A DNA stretch of 64,000 nucleotides from Pseudomonas syringae (GTDB lineage: Bacteria > Pseudomonadota > Gammaproteobacteria > Pseudomonadales > Pseudomonadaceae), in NCBI RefSeq assembly GCF_023278085.1, contig NZ_CP066265.1:3986001-4050000 (forward strand), read 5' to 3'. This document shows, one piece after another, positions 54,192-63,436 of this stretch; position 1 is the stretch's first letter, and the number at the start of each line of letters is the position of its first letter. The notes under the pieces were generated by a model. It was given only the letters and a program-made list of their open reading frames with translations, searched no databases and had not been told where the DNA came from. A program made the translations under genes and the position numbers.

Positions 54192-54865
54192 TCAGCCTCT
54201 GTGCGCGCCCCGACCCTTTCACCTTCGAGCCTTCGTGCACTGCGGTGGTGATCATCGACATGCAGCGCGACTTTCTTGAACCCGGCGGGTTTGGCGCAGC
54301 GCTGGGCAACGATGTCGCGCCGCTGCAAGCCATCGTGCCCGCCGTGCAGCAACTGCTGGGGCTGGCGCGCGATCAGGGCCTGGCGGTGATCCACACCCGG
54401 GAATCGCATCACCCGGACCTGTCCGATTGCCCGCAAGCCAAACTCGACCACGGTTTACCGGGGCTGCGCATCGGCGATTCGGGGCCGATGGGACGCATCC
54501 TGATTCGCGGCGAACCCGGCAATCAGATCATCGACGCCCTGACACCCAGTGCCGGTGAATGGATTATCGACAAGCCCGGCAAAGGCATGTTTTACGCCAC
54601 AGACCTGCACTCACGGCTCGCCGAAGCCGGCATCACTCACCTGATATTCGCAGGCGTCACCACCGAAGTCTGCGTGCAGAGCAGCATGCGCGAGGCCAAT
54701 GACCGGGGCTACCGCTGCCTGCTGCTCGAAGACGCCACCGACAGCTACTTTCCCGCATTCAAGCAGGCCACGCTGGACATGATCACCGCGCAAGGTGCGA
54801 TTGTCGGGCGGGTTGCGTCACTGGCGGATCTGGCGCAAGCGCTGCACACAAGGAGCACACCCTGA
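54188..54865 (+). CDS. Isochorismatase-fold hydrolase, paralogue
   Basis: 225 residues. The triad is D24 (VIIDMQRDF), K129 ([10 protein letters not shown]) and C162 ([17 protein letters not shown]), with Q202 in the position of Q209 of the upstream paralogue. It differs in the DSYFPAF region that lines the active site, so its substrate may differ. It lies between the ATPase and the AtzH-like gene with overlaps at both ends. Confidence 0.88.
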   Translation: MISLCARPDPFTFEPSCTAVVIIDMQRDFLEPGGFGAALGNDVAPLQAIVPAVQQLLGLARDQGLAVIHTRESHHPDLSDCPQAKLDHGLPGLRIGDSGPMGRILIRGEPGNQIIDALTPSAGEWIIDKPGKGMFYATDLHSRLAEAGITHLIFAGVTTEVCVQSSMREANDRGYRCLLLEDATDSYFPAFKQATLDMITAQGAIVGRVASLADLAQALHTRSTP

Positions 54866-55260
54866 TGGACATCAACCTTCCCCACGTGGTCGCCGAAGTG
54901 ACCCACGCCTTCACCGACTATGAACGCGCACTGCTGGCCAATGAACTGACCACGCTGGACGCGTATTTCTGGAATTCCGGACAGACCGTTCGCTACGGCG
55001 TCGCAGAGAACCTGCACGGTGCCGACACCATTGCGCGCTATCGACGCCAGTGTCAGCCGGTCGGACCGGGCCGCACGCTGTTGCGCACCGTGATCAGCAC
55101 CTTCGGTGAGGACTTCGCCACGGTCAGTACCGAGTTTCACGATGGCGTCACCCAGCGTCTGGGCCGACAGATGCAAACCTGGGCGCGCCTGGACGGCGGC
55201 TGGAAAGTCGTTGCTGCACATGTCAGCATTGACCTGAGCAGCCTGGAGCCACACCCTTGA
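54865..55260 (+). CDS. AtzH/HpxZ-like protein (DUF3225, NTF2 fold)
   Basis: 131 residues, [20 protein letters not shown], then LDAYFWNSGQTVRYGVAENLHG, IARYRRQC, and WARLDGGWKVVAAHVSID, the pattern of DUF3225. Family members accompany s-triazine (AtzH) and oxalurate (HpxZ) catabolic genes, so they are associated with ureide chemistry. The reaction here is not known. It overlaps the start of the regulator gene. Confidence 0.85.
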   Translation: MDINLPHVVAEVTHAFTDYERALLANELTTLDAYFWNSGQTVRYGVAENLHGADTIARYRRQCQPVGPGRTLLRTVISTFGEDFATVSTEFHDGVTQRLGRQMQTWARLDGGWKVVAAHVSIDLSSLEPHP

Positions 55261-55943
55261 ATTCCCCGAACACCACCAACGCGCTGGCAGAGGATGTCTA
55301 TCGTCGGCTCAAGCAGGAGATTTTCGACTTCTATCTGCTGCCCTACGACCGGTTCACCGAAACCCAGTTGGCAGACCGTTATCAAGTCTCGCGGACCCCG
55401 GTGCGCGACGCGCTCTACCGCCTGCAACGCGAAGGCTATCTGGACGTCGAATTCCGGCGCGGCTGGTCAGTCAGACCGCTGGATTTCAACCAGATCGACC
55501 AACTCTATGACCTGCGCATTGTGCTTGAATGCGCGGCGGTCGAACGCATCTGCGCATCGGCCGACGTACACCCGGAACTCAACGTATTGCGAGAACACTG
55601 GTTGGTCGAGCCCGCTCGCAGGCAGATCGACATGCAAGTCGTCGCCGACCTCGACGAACAGTTCCACACCCAACTGGTGGCGGCCTCGGGCAATCTGGAA
55701 ATGGCCCGGGTTCATCAGGAAGTCACCGAGCGCATCCGCATCGTCAGGCGACTCGACTTCTTCAAAAGCGCGCGCATCGAACACACCTACCTTGAACACG
55801 CCGCCATCCTCAACGCACTTCAGGCACGCAAACGCGACGAAGCCCTGTTATTGCTACGCTCTCATGTGGAAATCAGCAAACTGGAAGTACGCAAACTGAC
55901 GATATCCATGCTCACCGATGCGCGGCGGCGGTATGAAGCGTGA
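55257..55943 (+). CDS. GntR-family regulator, FadR/FCD subfamily
   Basis: 228 residues from a TTG start that overlaps the preceding TGA. The N-terminal winged helix has TETQLADRYQVSRTPVRDAL at ~35-54. The C-terminal all-helical FCD domain (~85-215) carries likely ligand or metal residues (DEQFHTQLVAASGN; a His-containing ALLLLRSHVEIS). As last gene of the operon it is probably the autoregulator that binds TGTATACA ahead of atzF. Confidence 0.88.
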   Translation: MNSPNTTNALAEDVYRRLKQEIFDFYLLPYDRFTETQLADRYQVSRTPVRDALYRLQREGYLDVEFRRGWSVRPLDFNQIDQLYDLRIVLECAAVERICASADVHPELNVLREHWLVEPARRQIDMQVVADLDEQFHTQLVAASGNLEMARVHQEVTERIRIVRRLDFFKSARIEHTYLEHAAILNALQARKRDEALLLLRSHVEISKLEVRKLTISMLTDARRRYEA

Positions 55944-55985
55944 GGCTTTAGTGCTACACCGCTCAACTTCACGGAAGACAGAACA

Positions 55986-56450
55986 ATGCGTGAGCGCAAG
56001 TCCGCACGATTACTGGTAATAAGCCCGACACGAACCGTGTTGCTGTTCAGATTCCAGCATAAAGAAGGTGCGCTGGCCGGTCGCAACTATTGGGCAACGC
56101 CTGGCGGTGGCGTTGAAGACGGCGAAACATTTGAAGCCGCAGCCATACGTGAATTGCGCGAAGAAACCGGTATCCGGGTCAACTCGATAGCGGAGCACAT
56201 TGCCGACAGAAGTTTCCCGATGCTCCTTCCTTGCGGTGAAACCGTACTCGCTGTTGAACGGTATTACATTGTGCACGCCGAGAGTCACGCGCTCTCTCGA
56301 TCAGAATGGACTCAGCAGGAAACTCAAATCATGACAGAGCACCATTGGTGGTCCGCTGAGGAACTGAAGTCGACAGCGGAAATCGTATGGCCAGAAAGTC
56401 TGTTACAAATGCTTGAGGATATTGAAGTTATTGAGCAGAAGCTGTCGTAG
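55986..56450 (+). CDS. Nudix hydrolase
   Basis: 154 residues. The Nudix box (G-x5-E-x7-REU-x-EE-x-GU) is complete at 41-63, GVEDGETFEAAAIRELREET and on. Family members hydrolyse nucleoside diphosphates linked to another group. The substrate is not evident. It sits 42 bp after the GntR gene but has no functional link visible to the operon. Confidence 0.9.
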   Translation: MRERKSARLLVISPTRTVLLFRFQHKEGALAGRNYWATPGGGVEDGETFEAAAIRELREETGIRVNSIAEHIADRSFPMLLPCGETVLAVERYYIVHAESHALSRSEWTQQETQIMTEHHWWSAEELKSTAEIVWPESLLQMLEDIEVIEQKLS

Positions 56451-56461
56451 ACGCCGCTTCT

Positions 56462-57208
56462 TTAGGGCGCAGAACGGATAAGCATTTCAAGCTCTTCAAT
56501 TGCAACGTTGCACCATTCCGGCACCTCGTCGAATTTGTATTCCACAACTGACGCATCAGTGATTTCGGCTTCGAGTTCTGCTTTAGCCCCTGAATTGTCA
56601 AACAGGTAGGCTCGACTCGTTGCTTGAATGGCCTCAGGAAGTAATGCTAAACATCTGTGATAACGAGCACGCACCTTGTCTGGTGTTACGTTGTGCCCCC
56701 CTTCTTCAACACGAATTGCAACCCGGTTGATATTGATATCCGGACTTTCAGTAGCAACGAAGTACAGGTAGGTTCGGTATCCCATCGCCTTGGCTTTTTT
56801 AATGAACTCGACTTTGGAGCGGTCCGACATTACCGTCTCAAAAGTGAAGCTCGCAGACTGCTCAAGCAATTGATGCCTTATGAAGTCAGCAACGACAGAG
56901 GCGTGGTAAGACCTGAATGCTATCCCTTTAACAAACATCGACTGGCCAGCAACGGTGAAATGCTCAGCCTGAATCGCAAGATTCTCTCTTGAAATCAGAG
57001 GGTGGGACGAAAAAAATTCCCGAAAAGCTTGCTGACAGGGGATGATCGAAAAAGGAGAAAAATCTACAAATCCGTTATCTCCAACGTCACGTTCAAGGTC
57101 GTCGGCATTGACATATATGTAAATCAGGTCCGGGCCAAGGATGCGCTTGATGGTACTTTTTCCTGAACCGTTAGGTCCAGCAAATACGCGTAGCCTAGGT
57201 ACGGGCAC
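56462..57208 (-). CDS. Zeta toxin-like P-loop kinase
   Basis: 248 residues. Walker A GPNGSGKST is at 11-19; NADDLER (~35-41) could hold the acceptor-site Asp; FETVMSD (~125-131) and RVAIRVEEGGHNVTPDKVRARY (~167-188) match the lid and arginine region of zeta/AvrRxo1-type toxins. Zeta toxins phosphorylate UDP-N-acetylglucosamine, while AvrRxo1-type enzymes phosphorylate NAD; which applies here is open. Base composition is lower in GC than the surroundings, a sign of transfer. The upstream 89-residue gene overlaps it by 14 bp. Confidence 0.8.
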   Translation of the reverse strand: MPVPRLRVFAGPNGSGKSTIKRILGPDLIYIYVNADDLERDVGDNGFVDFSPFSIIPCQQAFREFFSSHPLISRENLAIQAEHFTVAGQSMFVKGIAFRSYHASVVADFIRHQLLEQSASFTFETVMSDRSKVEFIKKAKAMGYRTYLYFVATESPDININRVAIRVEEGGHNVTPDKVRARYHRCLALLPEAIQATSRAYLFDNSGAKAELEAEITDASVVEYKFDEVPEWCNVAIEELEMLIRSAP

Positions 57209-57464
57209 TGGTGGCCGTCCCGGGACGGATATTGAACGAGCCGGTCGTCACTTTACGTCTTGGCTTCGAGGCACAAACCACCCTCTCCGTACCGTCCGCA
57301 CATTCGGCGACGATAAACCCGCCCTTGGAGAGCAGCACAGTCTGGCCAGCCGACTTTGCCTTCTCATACGCCAGCCTGGTCGCAAGAGACGCTTTAGCCG
57401 GGATTTGAGCTTCAAGCTCTTGAATGGCCTCTTCGGACAGCACGTTGTCTGCAGATTGAGACAT
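57195..57464 (-). CDS. Probable antitoxin partner of the zeta-like toxin
   Basis: 89 residues, MSQSADNVLSEEAIQELEAQ, with a helical N-terminal half and a beta-type second half (AGQTVLLSKGGFIVAECADG). It immediately precedes the toxin gene and overlaps it by 14 bp, a usual antitoxin-toxin layout. No known antitoxin family is recognised. GAGG precedes the ATG. Confidence 0.7.
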   Translation of the reverse strand: MSQSADNVLSEEAIQELEAQIPAKASLATRLAYEKAKSAGQTVLLSKGGFIVAECADGTERVVCASKPRRKVTTGSFNIRPGTATSART

Positions 57465-58057
57465 GAATCCTCCTCATTGGCATGGTCAGCGCGTACCTCA
57501 ATGATCTGATAATAGCCCGAAAGACTTTATTTCGACACCGAACAAATCCGGGCACTGTTACCAATCATGAAAAAGCGAAAATTCTGGCACTGTTATAAGA
57601 CCTGCATAAAAACGACTTGGCGAGTCTTAGGGCACTTCACCCATCGCGACATGCGTTACAGATACAAAAATACAGAATCGTAAACCAGGATGCTCCATTT
57701 TTGGTGTAGAGGTGTCGACACGACCGGACAACGCTAATCTCATGCAACCTTTCGAAACCCGCCCTGTCGTAACAATTGGCGCATAATGGCACTTAGGTAT
57801 CATCTCGCATTTACTTCATCAAAAACATAAGCCATCCCGGCAGATGCCGCGAACGATTAGTAGTCGGGCGCAGTGCCGCTGGCCGCTCATTGCCTGGACG
57901 AAGCGTCAGACAGGGACGTTGAGTCTGTAGAAAACAGCCGAATCAATCAGACCATCCCTCCGCGCAGTTGGAAGAGGTCCAGGGAACGGATTCACGACTT
58001 ACGCTCTGCCAGACATGACCCAGACACTCCATGCACGCCATCCAGGAATAGCGACCG
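57465..58057. other. Intergenic region, 593 bp
   Basis: No coding sequence I can support. It is AT-richer than the flanks and holds the promoters of the divergent antitoxin and GGDEF-EAL genes. One direct repeat, GGCACTGTTA, occurs at 57551-57560 and 57586-57595; nothing else is recognised. Confidence 0.6.
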
Positions 58058-60304
58058 ATGAACCCTCAGGGCTATGAGCACGACCACGTCATACCGACGA
58101 ATAACGAAGAGGTCGCAAAGGTATTGCAGGCCGCTGCTCATTCAGTCCTGTGTACCGACGGCTTGCTGATGGTCTCCAGCGCCACCGGCTGGGAACAGAT
58201 CGCCAGCTTCGGCGCGAATTGCCCTGAAGCGGATGAGGCATGGTTGAGGATGGTTTCATCCTACGGTGACGTCGTGCTTGTCGGTCAGGACAGCCCGGCG
58301 AGTGCGATGCACATGCCTACCAGCGGGAGCAGCCTCATCTACGTCGCCATTCGCGGCGTCAGGCAAGAGTTGCTTGGGGCCATGTTACTCAGCCACAGCG
58401 ATCCCTACAGCGGGTTGAGCGTTGCACAACGCTATGCTCTGCAGGCACATGCCGCTAACCTGCGAACGTGCTTGCAACCTGAACACGAGCATGAAGCGAG
58501 CGACCCGCGGGTAGGCTCTTTCGAACGCCTGCGCTTGCTCGAATCAGTGGTCATCAATGCCAATGACGCGATTCTTATCACTGACGCCGAACCCATTGAT
58601 TTGCCGGGCCCGCGTATCGTCTATTGCAACCCTGCGTTTCTGGCGATGACCGGCTTCACTGAAGAGGAAGTCATCGGCCGCACGCCGCGGATACTTCAAT
58701 GCGAGGACACCAGTCGCGCAACGCTGGACGTTATTCGCGAAGCCCTCAGCCACTGGAAGCCGGTTGAAGTCGAGTTGCTCAATACCCGCAAGGACGGCAG
58801 CCAGTTCTGGGTCGAGTTGAGCATCGTGCCGGTGGCCAACGAGAAAGGCTGGTTCACCCATTGGGTTTCCGTGCAGCGCGATATTACCGAGCGCAAAGAG
58901 TCCCAACAGCTGACCCAGCGAGCGCGCCAGGAGCGCGAAGAAAAACTTGCGCTGCAAAGCCGGCTGGAGGAGCGCGAGCGCATTTCCGAAGAGCTGACCT
59001 ACATAGCCTTTCACGACGAACTGACGTCACTGTTCAACCGTGCCTATCTCATGGACGAGTTGACCAAGGTGTTCGAAAACGTTGACCCTCAGTACGAACG
59101 CGCGACGGTGCTCTTTCTGGATCTGGACGGGTTCAAGGTTGTCAACGACAGCATGGGCCATCTGGCCGGCGACCAGTTGCTGAAGCGGGTCGCAAACAGA
59201 TTGCAGACGTGCGTTCGCTCGAATGACGTGCTGGCGCGAATCGGTGGCGACGAGTTTGCGATCCTGCTGATCGGCAAGGATCAACCGGAGACTGCGGTAA
59301 AAATGGCTGACCGCATCGTCAGTCAATTGCACACGGCCATACAGATCGAAGGCCAGGACATTTTCATATCGTGCAGCATCGGCATTGTCACTGCGGGTGA
59401 AAGCCACACAAAACCCGAAGAGTTGCTGCGTGATGCCGACGTCGCCATGTACTCCGCCAAGAAACAGGGCAGAGGGCGCTGGAGCATCTTCAATGCGTCC
59501 ATGCGTGAAGCGGCGATTGATACGCTGATCATTCAGAACGCGTTACGTCAGGCAATAAAACATAAAGACTTTCTGGTGTTCTATCAGCCGATCTACAGCA
59601 GCAACAGTGAACATCTAGTCGGCGTCGAGGCGTTGGTCAGATGGGATCACGCCACCATGGGGATTATTTCCCCCGATGCGTTCATCCCGATAGCCGAAGA
59701 CCTCGGGATTATTCATGAGTTGGGTGCCTGGGTCATGCACACGTCCTGCAGCGAAGTGCAGGCCTGGCGAAAAAAGTTCTCTCACCTGGACCTGAGGCTC
59801 AGTGTGAACGTGTCCGGAAAAGAGCTGAGTCATCCCGGATTCGTCGAACAGGTGACCCGGATAATCGCCTCCACCGGTTTACCCGCGACGCAACTTCAGA
59901 TCGAAGTGACCGAGTCAGTCTTCCTCTACCAGCCAGACGCCATAGCAGAGGTTCTCCGGCAGATCCGGCAGTTGGGCGTGCGGGTAGCGCTGGATGACTT
60001 CGGTACGGGTTACAGTTCGCTCGGTTATATAGACCGTTACCCGATTGATGCAGTGAAGATTGACCGGTCGTTTGTCTCCAGAATGATGACCTACGAACGC
60101 AGCGAAGCCATTGTCAGCAGCATTCTGTCGCTGGGGCGAGCACTGAATCTGGATATAACGGCAGAAGGTGTGGAAACAGCAGAACAATACAATCTGCTGC
60201 GGAAAATGGGCTGCCCGTATTTTCAGGGCTATCTCTTGAACAGGCCGATGAGATCAGAGGCGCTGTTGCACATCATCAAGTCTACTGCCGAATGCAGTGT
60301 CTGA
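58058..60304 (+). CDS. GAF-PAS-GGDEF-EAL cyclic-di-GMP protein
   Basis: 748 residues. A GAF-like domain (~15-150) is followed by a PAS domain (~162-285) with LOV-like spacing but GRTPRILQ instead of the GxNCRFLQ photoactive motif, a coiled linker, GGDEF (~320-480; GGDEF at 396-400) and EAL (~495-745; EAL at 524-526, DDFGTGYSSLGY). Both catalytic motifs are intact, so it might make and degrade c-di-GMP. AGGA lies at 11 nt before the ATG. Confidence 0.92.
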   Translation: MNPQGYEHDHVIPTNNEEVAKVLQAAAHSVLCTDGLLMVSSATGWEQIASFGANCPEADEAWLRMVSSYGDVVLVGQDSPASAMHMPTSGSSLIYVAIRGVRQELLGAMLLSHSDPYSGLSVAQRYALQAHAANLRTCLQPEHEHEASDPRVGSFERLRLLESVVINANDAILITDAEPIDLPGPRIVYCNPAFLAMTGFTEEEVIGRTPRILQCEDTSRATLDVIREALSHWKPVEVELLNTRKDGSQFWVELSIVPVANEKGWFTHWVSVQRDITERKESQQLTQRARQEREEKLALQSRLEERERISEELTYIAFHDELTSLFNRAYLMDELTKVFENVDPQYERATVLFLDLDGFKVVNDSMGHLAGDQLLKRVANRLQTCVRSNDVLARIGGDEFAILLIGKDQPETAVKMADRIVSQLHTAIQIEGQDIFISCSIGIVTAGESHTKPEELLRDADVAMYSAKKQGRGRWSIFNASMREAAIDTLIIQNALRQAIKHKDFLVFYQPIYSSNSEHLVGVEALVRWDHATMGIISPDAFIPIAEDLGIIHELGAWVMHTSCSEVQAWRKKFSHLDLRLSVNVSGKELSHPGFVEQVTRIIASTGLPATQLQIEVTESVFLYQPDAIAEVLRQIRQLGVRVALDDFGTGYSSLGYIDRYPIDAVKIDRSFVSRMMTYERSEAIVSSILSLGRALNLDITAEGVETAEQYNLLRKMGCPYFQGYLLNRPMRSEALLHIIKSTAECSV

Positions 60305-60420
60305 TTAACACCAGACTTGATGTGCCGTGATAACCAGCGGTCATCCGCTCTGGCCGCCAGGTTATTGGAGCGGTTCACTGCACCACTATTTGCGCGTGAC
60401 GCATGGCAAACCGCTGCATT

Positions 60421-61794
60421 TCACGCCAGCCAGTGCCACAACAGCGACGTTCCGACCAGCCCGACCACCGACACGATGGTCTGCAACACGGACCAGACCC
60501 AGAGCGTCTGTTTCAGTTGAAGACCGAAGTATTCGCGGACCATCCAGAAGCCAGCGTCGTTGACGTGGCAGAAGAACACCGACCCCGCACCGATCACCAG
60601 CGCAATCAACGAAGCCTGAACCGGCTCAAGACCGGCCATCATCGGCGCGAGGATACCGGCCGTAGTGGTAGTCGCTACGGTGGCGGACCCGGTGGCCTGA
60701 CGCAACGCCACGGCAATCAGCCAGGCAAGCAGCAAATAAGGCATGTGCGCGCCTTCCGCCACCTTGCTGATAGTCTGGCTGACACCGGCGTCCAGCAGTG
60801 TCTGCTTCAGACCGCCACCCGCGCCGATGGTCAGCAGCAGCACGGCAATCGGTGCCAGGCTTTTACGCAGGGTCCCGCCGACATGATCGCGAGACAGGCC
60901 ATTGGCCCAGCCCAGGCAAACGGTTGCCGCCAACACCGCGATGCCCAACGCCACCAGCGGTTCGCCGAGAAACTTCAAGGTCAGCGCGAGGCTGCTTTCA
61001 GGTTCCAGGGCCACCTTGGCCAAGGTACTGCCGAGCATGAGAATCACCGGCAGGAGAATGATCAGCAGCGATATGCCGAACCCTGGCTGACGACTGGTTT
61101 GAGGCTTGGCGCTGAACACCTCGCCCAGCTCGGCCGGCTGTTCGATGTGCATACGCCCGGACAGCCAGTTGCCGTACAAGGGACCGGCGAGAATCACCGC
61201 TGGCACAGCGATGCACAGCCCCAGCAGCATGGTCAGCCCCAGATCCGCGTGCAGCGCACTGACTGCAATCAGCGGTCCGGGATGCGGCGGCATCAACGCG
61301 TGCAGTGTGGTCATGCCCGCCAGTGCCGGAATGGCGATTTTCAGCAGCGGCTGCCCGGACTGACGCGCCATGACGAAGATAATCGGCACCATCAGCACCA
61401 GGCCGACTTCGAAGAACAGCGGCAGGCCGATGACCATTGCCACCAGCGCCATTATCCAGGGCAAGCTCTTGCCCTTGCCCAGCTTGAGCAAGGTAGACGC
61501 AATGCGATCCGCCGCGCCGGACTCTGCCATCAACGCCCCCAGCATCGCCCCGAGCGCAATGATGATTCCCGCTTCGCCGAGAATGCTCCCCGCGCCCTTG
61601 CTGAACGCTTTTGCAACTGACTCGGCCGGTAACCCCGCCCCTATTCCGGCGATAAACGTACCCACCAGAATCGACAGAAAAGGAGGAAGCCTGGTCGCGC
61701 TGATCAATACAATGATCGTGGCAATGGCAACCAGGCAGCAGATGATGAGCCGGGTGTCGTGAAACACCCAGGCAGCAGACGATAAATCCAACAC
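60421..61794 (-). CDS. GntP-family gluconate:proton symporter
   Basis: 457 residues, about twelve to fourteen membrane helices. Family hallmarks: GAGSILGEAGIIIALGAMLG (~68-87), LVALVMVIGLPLFFEVG-type segment near 120-135, HALMPPHPGPLIAVSAL (~165-181) and RQATGSATVATTTTAGI near 365-381. It likely imports gluconate or a related sugar acid. The gluconolactonase-like gene at the right edge of the window would make such a substrate. Confidence 0.93.
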   Translation of the reverse strand: MLDLSSAAWVFHDTRLIICCLVAIATIIVLISATRLPPFLSILVGTFIAGIGAGLPAESVAKAFSKGAGSILGEAGIIIALGAMLGALMAESGAADRIASTLLKLGKGKSLPWIMALVAMVIGLPLFFEVGLVLMVPIIFVMARQSGQPLLKIAIPALAGMTTLHALMPPHPGPLIAVSALHADLGLTMLLGLCIAVPAVILAGPLYGNWLSGRMHIEQPAELGEVFSAKPQTSRQPGFGISLLIILLPVILMLGSTLAKVALEPESSLALTLKFLGEPLVALGIAVLAATVCLGWANGLSRDHVGGTLRKSLAPIAVLLLTIGAGGGLKQTLLDAGVSQTISKVAEGAHMPYLLLAWLIAVALRQATGSATVATTTTAGILAPMMAGLEPVQASLIALVIGAGSVFFCHVNDAGFWMVREYFGLQLKQTLWVWSVLQTIVSVVGLVGTSLLWHWLA

Positions 61795-62141
61795 AGATCC
61801 CCTGTCGTTCGTTTTTGGCGCAGACGCTCTTGCTGAGCATCAGCCAGGAAAGTAGAAACAATTTGTTTCAATCCTTCAGACGATACCGGAACGCGCCATG
61901 TCGTCGCAGATAAATTTGCTGTCGGGACTTTCTGGCTGGAACAAACGGAACGCCGGATCAGGCCCTCATCAGTACCCCCTCGATTGGATGCGCCACCCGG
62001 CCTATATGGGTATAGTGCCACTGCAACGAGTGTTCAGAGCATGAAGTCCGAACGACAGCATCTGCTGTCCAAATGGCACTGCGTCATGCAGTGTTTGGTC
62101 AGAGCCGCGCTCAATCACAGGATCACTCGACGGGAAATCAG
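61795..62141. other. Intergenic region, 347 bp
   Basis: A divergent gap between the gluconate transporter and the PAS-GGDEF gene. It must contain both promoters. No repeats, RNA gene or binding motif is recognised. Confidence 0.6.
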
Positions 62142-63401
62142 ATGACCTCATCCAGTCAGCGTCTGGCCTTGCTCGAAGCCGTTGTCGAGCAGTCATTCAA
62201 CGCCGTATTGATCACCGATGCCGACTTGACAGATGGCGGCCCGTTCATCGTCTACGTCAATCCGGCGTTTTGCGCGATGACAGGTTATGCCGCAGAGGAT
62301 CTGATCGGCGCGTCACCGAAGATTCTGCAGGGACCGGATACCGACCCTCAGCTCATTGCGCGAATGCGCCAATGTTTGAGCGAAAACCTGTTCTTCGAAG
62401 GGTCGACGATCAACTACCGCGCAGACGGAAGCCCGTATGCAGTCGAGTGGAAAATCTCACCCGTACGCGACGAAGCGGGCGCCGTTTGCAACTTCGTGTC
62501 GGTCCAGCAGAACATCAGCCCGCGCATTCGTGCCGAACGCGAGCAGCACCTGCTGGCCCAGGCGCTGAACGCGGCGCTTGATCCGATCATCATCACCGAC
62601 CGCAATTCGGACACTGTGTTTGTCAACGAAGCCTTCCAGAACATGACCGGTTACAGCGCAAGCGAGATCGTCGGTCAAAACCCGGGGATGCTGCGTTCGG
62701 GCAAACACGACGACACCTTTTACGCGCAGTTTAAAGAGACGCTGGCGAGCGGCGAGCCGTTTCGTACTACATTCATCAACAAGCGCAAGGACGGTTCTCT
62801 TTTCTACGCAGAGCACAGTATTTCCCCGCTCCGCGACCTGCAGGGGAAAATCACCCATTACGTGAGCATCAGCCCGGACGTCACTACACGGATGGGGCGC
62901 GAACAGCAATTGCTGGAGTTCGCCCACAGCGATCCACTGACCGGACTGGACAATCGCAGGGCTGCCGAACATACGCTGGAGCGTCTGATCAATGCGGCTC
63001 GCATATCCAATCGCCCATTCAGCCTCATTATTTGCGATATCGACCACTTCAAACGCGTCAACGACCGCTACGGCCATCCCGCCGGCGACAGCGTATTGAA
63101 AAGTGTCGCGGCCATCCTCAAACATCAGGTTCGGCTGTTCGACGTCGCTGCGCGTTGGGGAGGTGAAGAGTTTCTGGTGCTTGTGGCCGACAGTTCGCTG
63201 AACCAGGCTGCCGAGCTGGCCGACCGTTTGCGCAAGGGTGTTGCCAGTCTGGATCTGACGGAAACCGGCTCCATCACGATGTCGCTGGGCGTCGCGGAAC
63301 TCGGGTCAGGGGAAACCGCAGCGAGCCTTATTCAACGCGCAGACAAGGCGCTTTATCAAGCCAAGCGCCTCGGGCGTAACCGGGTAGAACGCGCACGCTG
63401 A
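62142..63401 (+). CDS. PAS-PAS-GGDEF diguanylate cyclase
   Basis: 419 residues. The first PAS (~8-125) has LOV-like spacing with GASPKILQGPDTD in place of the GxNCRFLQGPDTD photoactive motif. The second PAS (~135-250) contains NEAFQNMTGYSASEIVGQNPGMLRSG. GGDEF domain at ~260-415 with GGEEF at 340-344, intact. It probably makes c-di-GMP in response to a small ligand. The ATG at 62142 is chosen because the frame before it has no PAS-like sequence; a 23-codon longer form is possible. Confidence 0.9.
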   Translation: MTSSSQRLALLEAVVEQSFNAVLITDADLTDGGPFIVYVNPAFCAMTGYAAEDLIGASPKILQGPDTDPQLIARMRQCLSENLFFEGSTINYRADGSPYAVEWKISPVRDEAGAVCNFVSVQQNISPRIRAEREQHLLAQALNAALDPIIITDRNSDTVFVNEAFQNMTGYSASEIVGQNPGMLRSGKHDDTFYAQFKETLASGEPFRTTFINKRKDGSLFYAEHSISPLRDLQGKITHYVSISPDVTTRMGREQQLLEFAHSDPLTGLDNRRAAEHTLERLINAARISNRPFSLIICDIDHFKRVNDRYGHPAGDSVLKSVAAILKHQVRLFDVAARWGGEEFLVLVADSSLNQAAELADRLRKGVASLDLTETGSITMSLGVAELGSGETAASLIQRADKALYQAKRLGRNRVERAR

Positions 63402-63436
63402 CCCGTCAGCTCATGCGAGGCCATCGGGCGCGGTTG

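Noticed and set aside
57551..57595. Two GGCACTGTTA copies as possible transposon remnant
   Set aside because: Only 10 bp each and with no coding trace of a transposase nearby; likely chance or a small regulatory repeat.
61001..61026. GGAACC on the minus strand inside the gluconate transporter gene
   Set aside because: No CCACNNA follows at 15-16 nt, so it is not a hrp box.
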